Part shown: piece by piece, positions 60,601-64,000 of the stretch | How positions within the stretch are numbered: the first letter of the stretch is position 1 | Layout of the letters: the number at the start of each line of letters is the position of its first letter | The notes under the pieces: generated by a model | The model's database searches: none | Seen by the model: only the letters and a program-made list of their open reading frames with translations | Told to the model about the DNA's origin: nothing | Translations under genes and position numbers: made by a program | Assembly: GCF_947242115.1 (NCBI RefSeq) | Contig: NC_074715.1 | Coordinates: 26,681,876-26,745,875, forward strand | Source of the DNA: Biomphalaria glabrata | Lineage: Eukaryota > Mollusca > Gastropoda > Planorbidae | Direction: 5' to 3' | Length of the DNA stretch: 64,000 bases

Positions 60601-63292
60601 CCCATTGTATTTTTTAAAATTCACCTTTATTTCGATGATTATAAAGAAACTAGTCCATTCTTATTGTGCATCGTCCATTTCTTTATAGTTAAGTTATAAT
60701 TAGTTTCATTTTCACCCGAGGATCATTTTTTTACTTATATTCAAAGTGCATTGGTAATATTGGTATAAAAATTTCACATTTTTTGAACTCTTGGGAAGAA
60801 TGGAGTGAGTCTCGGGTTAAGGGTATTTTTTAATGCTAATGATGCTTCAGCTCAAAAAAACTATATAATACGCTTCTAATTAGGCTGAGAAATATTTACA
60901 ACTATTTATTTGAAAGTGTCCTTTGTTACCTAAACATGAAAATTGAGGTTTAAAAAGGGGGTGTTCGATAATAGCAGTTTTTATATAAGCAATCTCAGCT
61001 TCGTAAGATATCGAACGCCATTTTAATGTTAAAAATAAACATCAAAGGGATATAACCCAAAGAAGACAAAATATTTAAATTATATATTTTTTAATTGTTA
61101 TTTTTTTAAATAATGTAATGCAAAGTACAGATATAAATTAATCATATGTTACAATTTGTATCAGTTATTTGTGGTTTACCGTAAATGTGCTATATTTTTT
61201 TAAGTAAATAGATTTACATCGATATATGCACTAATTGTACCCATTTTAAAAGCTTGATTTTATGACACATATATTATAGCTAGATGCTAATAGTATCAAT
61301 GCCTCGGGCCAGGAGGAACACAGTGGAATGTATTCAGTTGTTGTTTCTTTTTCAGATGCCCCATTCTATTAACTTCTGAATTTGCCCCATTCTATTAACT
61401 TCTGAATTTGCCCCATTCTATTAACTTCTGAATTATGTGTTATAAACCAATACCTAGCGCATGTGCTTGATGTGAAGAGATATTAATAAAACGAAAGGGC
61501 AAAGGGGGAGGTATAGAATGCAGATATGGTATTTTGAAATAAAAATGTCTTGGGCAGGTAAAAAAAAAAAAGGTGGGGGGGGGGGGGGGGGGGGGGGGAG
61601 AAACAGTCAAGACACTGTATCCAGAGATCATCAATAATTGATCGACCATTAGAATGTGACGTCAGCCTCAAATACATAGAGTCAGTTGTGCTTCTCGATC
61701 TAGACGTGTGGCGCCGGGTCTATAAAATTATTTATATATATATATATATATATATATTAATGCGCTACAAAGACACTCCTTTGAAACATCACAAATACAC
61801 AAAAATAATAACAATAACGCATTTAACCACTCTCTTATTCTGCCTACACCCCCTTACCCGCGCTTCCACTCTCCAACATTCACACTTTTTCAGTGCAAAG
61901 TAACAACGTAAATTTCAAGACTCAATCCAAACGCAGCCACCAGACTAACACACAACAAAAAAAAAAATGGTCAGTGATAGCGTAACACACAGGTGTAAAC
62001 CAGGCCATCAACACAGCCCCAAAACATTGTTCAAGTTGTAGTAAGAACAATGTTGAGGGGAAAGGGGGAGGAGCCATCAGTCGAGAACCTACGGTCAAGC
62101 CGATAATAAGGTCACAAACACTAGGCATGATAGATACGTAGTATATATAGTTATGTTGTTTGTGTGTGTGTGTGACAAATACTAAGCGTGCTCTAAAATA
62201 CGTTGTTTGTTTTTTTTTGATCAACCAGGTGGTTTAGGGAGGGCGGATTTATCTACATCTATAGGTAACACAGCTTGCAAGCTACCATAGCTTTTCAGCA
62301 CCCCTCCCCCCTCCCCGCCCAGATCGAAAAATATCTAGCACTGACTTTTAGGCTGTTACATACACTGAGCGTGCTAGATCGGCGGCTAGTTACGTAGGGC
62401 CGCGTACCGTATGTTTTGTTTTTAGGTCAACCAAGTAAACTGTTGTGTCCTGCAATGACTTGGGGAGGGCGGGATTATCTATTGGCTACCAAAGCTTATT
62501 AGGCTCTCCCTCAAATAAATAATATCTGGATTTAATTTATTAATGGCCTTATGTCTCACAATAGCTTAGACTTAAATAAGTACTACGGTAATGCGTTACT
62601 GGGCTTAGCACCGTCAGTTTCTAAGCAGAGCTGATCAGTGATAGATTCCTTCGATGTGGACCATTTGAAAATGACTAAAAATCTGTCTTTCTTGACATGG
62701 CGTAAAAAGAAAATGATATAAATAAAAAAAATATAGATTATAACACTTTTGAAACACCATACTTTTCACAAAATTTTAGGATTATAACACTTTTAAAACA
62801 CCATACTTCTCGTGTGTTCGATAAGTTCTTCATATGTTCGATAAGATAAGATAAAGCTAAAAAAGTGTTCGATAATTTAAGCTTTTGAAATCATCAACCT
62901 GACCCATTTTAACATCAAATATAAGTTTAACTATGAGTAGTAATAGAATAAAACATGTCTACTTTTTAAGAAAAATGGATGAGGAGTTCACAGATACAAT
63001 CAGTTTTTTTCTAGGTCTAATTTTTACGGAGATACACAAATTCAAACATAAAAAATGTCGGCGAATGAGCTTAACTTGTTCGATAAACGTAAGTTACTGT
63101 ATTCTCTATAGACTCTAATTAATAACTTGATTAATAACTTAAGTTTTAAGACAGTTAAAAAAAGTTAAGAGTAATAATGAATTATTAAGAAAAACAATTG
63201 TAAAGTTACTCACCGTCAAATTCTTCTTTGAAGTAAACAGTAGGGTCTGCAAAAGCAAACCCTAGCAACGCGACGAACACCAAGGGTCTCAT
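57656..63292 (-). CDS. CALR: Calreticulin, ER lectin chaperone (8 coding exons)
   Basis: Calreticulin binds monoglucosylated glycoproteins and stores calcium in the ER lumen. Coding exons in transcript order: 63292-63214, 59727-59626, 59382-59179, 59022-58928, 58759-58625, 58531-58343, 58237-58094, 57940-57656. Phases agree at every junction, giving 410 residues, close to the human length of 417. The signal peptide [15 protein letters not shown] precedes [10 protein letters not shown]. The globular lectin domain has [29 protein letters not shown] (disulfide Cys) and [14 protein letters not shown]. The P-domain carries three PEDW-type repeats (for example [12 protein letters not shown]) and three GEWxPxxIDNPxYK-type repeats. 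The C-domain is acidic and Lys/Glu/Asp-rich for low-affinity calcium binding. The end is KTEL, not KDEL or HDEL. Intron 1 is large (3486 bp) and filled with repeats. The promoter shows an ERSE. Confidence 0.97.
60589..60973. mobile_element. Small TIR element with TTCGATA ends
   Basis: TTATCGAACACCCC near 60590 and GGGGTGTTCGATAATA near 60958 are an inverted pair of about 14 bp. A second TATCGAACACC precedes the left arm at 60564 and TATCGAACGCC follows at about 61009. There is no coding frame. Related TGTTCGATAA words recur at 62815, 62835, 62866 and 63078. Confidence 0.5.
61358..61435. repeat. 26-bp tandem repeat, three copies
   Basis: GCCCCATTCTATTAACTTCT followed by GAATTT, exactly repeated at 61358, 61384 and 61410; the last copy drifts at its end. 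Confidence 0.95.
61560..61598. repeat. A12 and G24 homopolymer pair
   Basis: Twelve A (61560-61571), then GGT and 24 consecutive G (61575-61598). The exact count is likely to be unreliable in any assembly. Confidence 0.9.
62970..63058 (+). repeat. Dispersed repeat, copy 2
   Basis: Matches 14112-14195 in GAGGAGTTCACAGATAC, AATCAG, a T run and AGGTC. It is preceded by a cluster of TGTTCGATAA words (62814-62876). It is not coding. Confidence 0.5.
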
Positions 63293-63385
63293 TTTAGAAT
63301 GTAGATCTAGATCTCGACTCACGAAAGGATTTCTCTGCTATAGATAACTGCTTCCTATGTGGCGAAGATCTCTGTTAGATATGCT

Positions 63386-63441
63386 AGATAAATACAGCCG
63401 GTGTTTCCACGTGACCTCGACAGTTGTCTTTTTATGATTGG
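63386..63441 (-). promoter_or_regulatory. Calreticulin core promoter: TATA-like and CCAAT boxes
   Basis: On the minus strand TATTTA (63393-63388) lies about 95 bp upstream of the ATG, and CCAAT (63441-63437) about 45 bp further upstream. This spacing would put the start of transcription near 63360 and give a 5' UTR of some 65 nt. TTTCCACGTGACC between them contains a CACGTG E-box. Confidence 0.5.
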
Positions 63442-63471
63442 TTAACTTTTACAGCACATAACAGCACTTAG

Positions 63472-63490
63472 CCAATCACATTTCACCACG
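63472..63490 (+). promoter_or_regulatory. ER stress response element (ERSE)
   Basis: CCAATCACATTTCACCACG is an exact CCAAT-N9-CCACG, the site bound by NF-Y and ATF6/XBP1 in the unfolded protein response. It lies 180 bp upstream of the calreticulin ATG, in inverted orientation relative to the gene, which is known to work. A full match by chance in a few hundred bases is very unlikely, and calreticulin is a classic ERSE target. Confidence 0.85.
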
Positions 63491-64000
63491 CGCTAGGTTT
63501 CGGAACCTCCCGCGTAAGTCTCCGATCGGGCTTTCGTCGTAAATCGTCGGGTGACCGAAGTAGGAGTCCTCGGAAAAGATTTGTAAACTTCCGGTTGACA
63601 ACCATTAAGTAAAGTCAATATAATAATATTACGCAGAAGTTAAACAGAGTCGATCGTGTAGATATATAAAATAATAAATTAAAGCTATTTTGTCAATAGC
63701 TTTTAAAATTAATAATAGTATTATTCATAATAGTAATATTTTACTTTAGAATCTAGAGTAGACAAGAAAAGATAGATATTATAATAATATTCTTATATTT
63801 ATATATTATATATAATATACTTAATATAGGATTAGGATAGAGTCTATGATAGACTAGTCAGTTAAGTCAGTCACTAGTCAAGTCTAGTCTATCTATACTA
63901 AATTACTAAAGTAACTAGATCTATGTCTATAGTCTATAGAGTTAGAGATAACAATGATACTTCAGAATAGACATAGTACATACTCACATAGTCACTGAAT
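63491..64000. other. Distal calreticulin upstream region
   Basis: A short GC-richer stretch (63491-63600) is followed by AT-rich and TCTAGA-rich DNA. No further gene starts before the window ends. Confidence 0.5.

Larger units (their letters stand above)
59728..63213 (-). other. Calreticulin intron 1, repeat-filled
   Basis: A 3.5-kb intron that holds an AGATCTAG island (about 59760-60550), a small TIR element (60589-60973), a three-copy 26-bp tandem repeat, an A12 plus G24 homopolymer pair, a TA run (61733-61757) and a dispersed repeat (62970-63058). No exon-like coding sequence was found in it. Confidence 0.7.

Noticed and set aside
62839-62856. GATAAGATAAGATAAAG as a LINE tail like that at 21639
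   Set aside because: No LINE sequence lies beside it; the short simple repeat is likely coincidental.

Overview
The window looks like nuclear DNA of a mollusc, most likely a freshwater pulmonate snail. It is AT-rich, its genes are cut into small exons by introns, and it is studded with the palindrome AGATCT and its neighbours (TCTAGATCTAGA-type islands), which I associate with Biomphalaria/Bulinus-like genomes. The species is an inference.

Three host genes can be resolved exon by exon. (1) RCC1, the chromatin-bound exchange factor for Ran, on the minus strand (stop at 4325, ATG at 12054): ten coding exons, 423 residues, apart from one extra base in a homopolymer that breaks the frame of exon 5. 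(2) A Disabled (Dab1/Dab2)-type endocytic adaptor, on the plus strand (38942-51363): fourteen coding exons, about 950 residues, with a PTB domain, a clathrin box, two NPF and eight DPF motifs. A 29-codon cassette exon sits inside the PTB domain. (3) Calreticulin, on the minus strand (57656-63292): eight coding exons, 410 residues, ending in KTEL instead of KDEL, with a perfect ER-stress element in its promoter. The three genes do not form a pathway and are ordinary neighbours.

The space between them is mostly mobile and repetitive DNA. From left to right: a mariner-like MITE (28-251); a 25-copy, 75/80-bp minisatellite with higher-order structure (376-2269); a hAT DNA transposon split by a nested 1.2-kb element (16734-18578); an RTE-type LINE lacking its second half (about 19120-21650); a tRNA-derived SINE (21781-22055); a young, whole-looking Ty3/gypsy LTR element with 738-bp LTRs (23084-29839); a headless SINE and several transposon ends (30-32 kb); two diverged copies of a TIR element (33334-35896); a LINE scrap; and a truncated LTR-element remnant with a 168-bp LTR (36665-37917). 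Between Dab and calreticulin lie a 1.86-kb TIR element carrying its own internal satellite (52965-54827), a second piece of the hAT family (55238-55580) and a decayed LINE 3' end (56040-56715).

I see no CRISPR, rRNA or functional tRNA gene, and no operon-like or plainly new multi-gene system. The most interesting host observations are the Dab PTB cassette exon, the set of three 54-nt Dab exons, the KTEL end and ERSE of calreticulin, and the RCC1 frame break. All coordinates come from reading the sequence by eye; splice sites were chosen by GT/AG signals, phase continuity and remembered family sequences.
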